From IMG/VR virus record IMGVR_UViG_3300046836_000050, positions 1-22,547 of that record: a stretch of 22,547 nt of DNA; one strand, written 5' to 3'. Within the stretch, counting starts at the first letter, position 1. Each line of letters starts with the position of its first letter. The translations under genes and the position numbers were made by a program. Below the pieces are notes generated by a model that searched no databases, was not told the origin of the DNA, and saw only the letters and a list, made by a program, of their open reading frames with translations. This document shows, in pieces, positions 22,547-22,547 of this stretch. The DNA comes from a virus.

Positions 22547-22547
22547 C

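Noticed and set aside
1-22547. CRISPR arrays, tRNA or rRNA genes, insertion sequences, integrase or attachment sites
   Set aside because: None could be seen by eye; no spaced repeats, cloverleaf-like sequence or transposase motif was found.

Overview
This window is a stretch of tailed-phage (or prophage) late genes. Almost every gene is on the minus strand, so transcription runs from high to low coordinates. The genes are packed with 1-8 base overlaps (ATGA and TGATG junctions) or very short gaps, as in a single virion-assembly operon. The order portal, scaffold, major capsid, gp4-like adaptor, gp10-like tail hub, then three ejection-type proteins matches the P22-type short-tailed (podovirus) plan. 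The capsid protein, however, looks like the N4-gp56 family rather than P22 coat. GC-rich composition and protein style suggest an alphaproteobacterial host, possibly Hyphomicrobiales/Rhizobiales; this is an impression from sequence style and was not tested. No terminase, integrase, lysis, replication or tRNA gene was recognised, so the window is an interior piece of a larger genome.

Right end (about 20.9-22.5 kb): a truncated membrane-anchored protein (22388-22546), then a 442-residue protein that appears to carry a conserved phage 'polyvalent'-type domain of unknown role (21076-22404). A gap of about 210 bases follows. It holds an opposite-strand small ORF (20917-21144, +) preceded by a near-consensus sigma70-type promoter, arranged like a phage 'moron'.

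Head module (13.1-20.9 kb): P22-type portal (18894-20864), a large pectate-lyase-like tailspike inserted between portal and scaffold (16404-18890), a small proline-rich protein (16158-16403), a 24-base tandem repeat, scaffold-like protein (15139-16062), major capsid (13962-15113), a head-associated small protein (13513-13857) overlapped in another frame by a very basic 69-residue ORF (13485-13694), and a gp4-like adaptor (13133-13495).

Tail and ejection module (4.7-13.1 kb): a proline-rich protein, the gp10-like hub, a second beta-helix spike, a small unknown, then three proteins of 255, 500 and 624 residues whose order and sizes parallel P22 gp7-gp20-gp16 (229, 471 and 609), and a tail-collar-like fibre protein.

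Left end (0-4.7 kb): a 631-residue fusion of an FkbM-type methyltransferase with a GT9-type glycosyltransferase, translationally coupled to the collar fibre. Four small genes follow, including a zinc-ribbon protein and a small virion-type beta protein, then a carbohydrate-binding fibre-like protein and a truncated gene at the edge. Together the genes build a capsid, a short tail, and at least four candidate receptor-binding or polysaccharide-degrading appendages, next to a surface-sugar-modifying enzyme.
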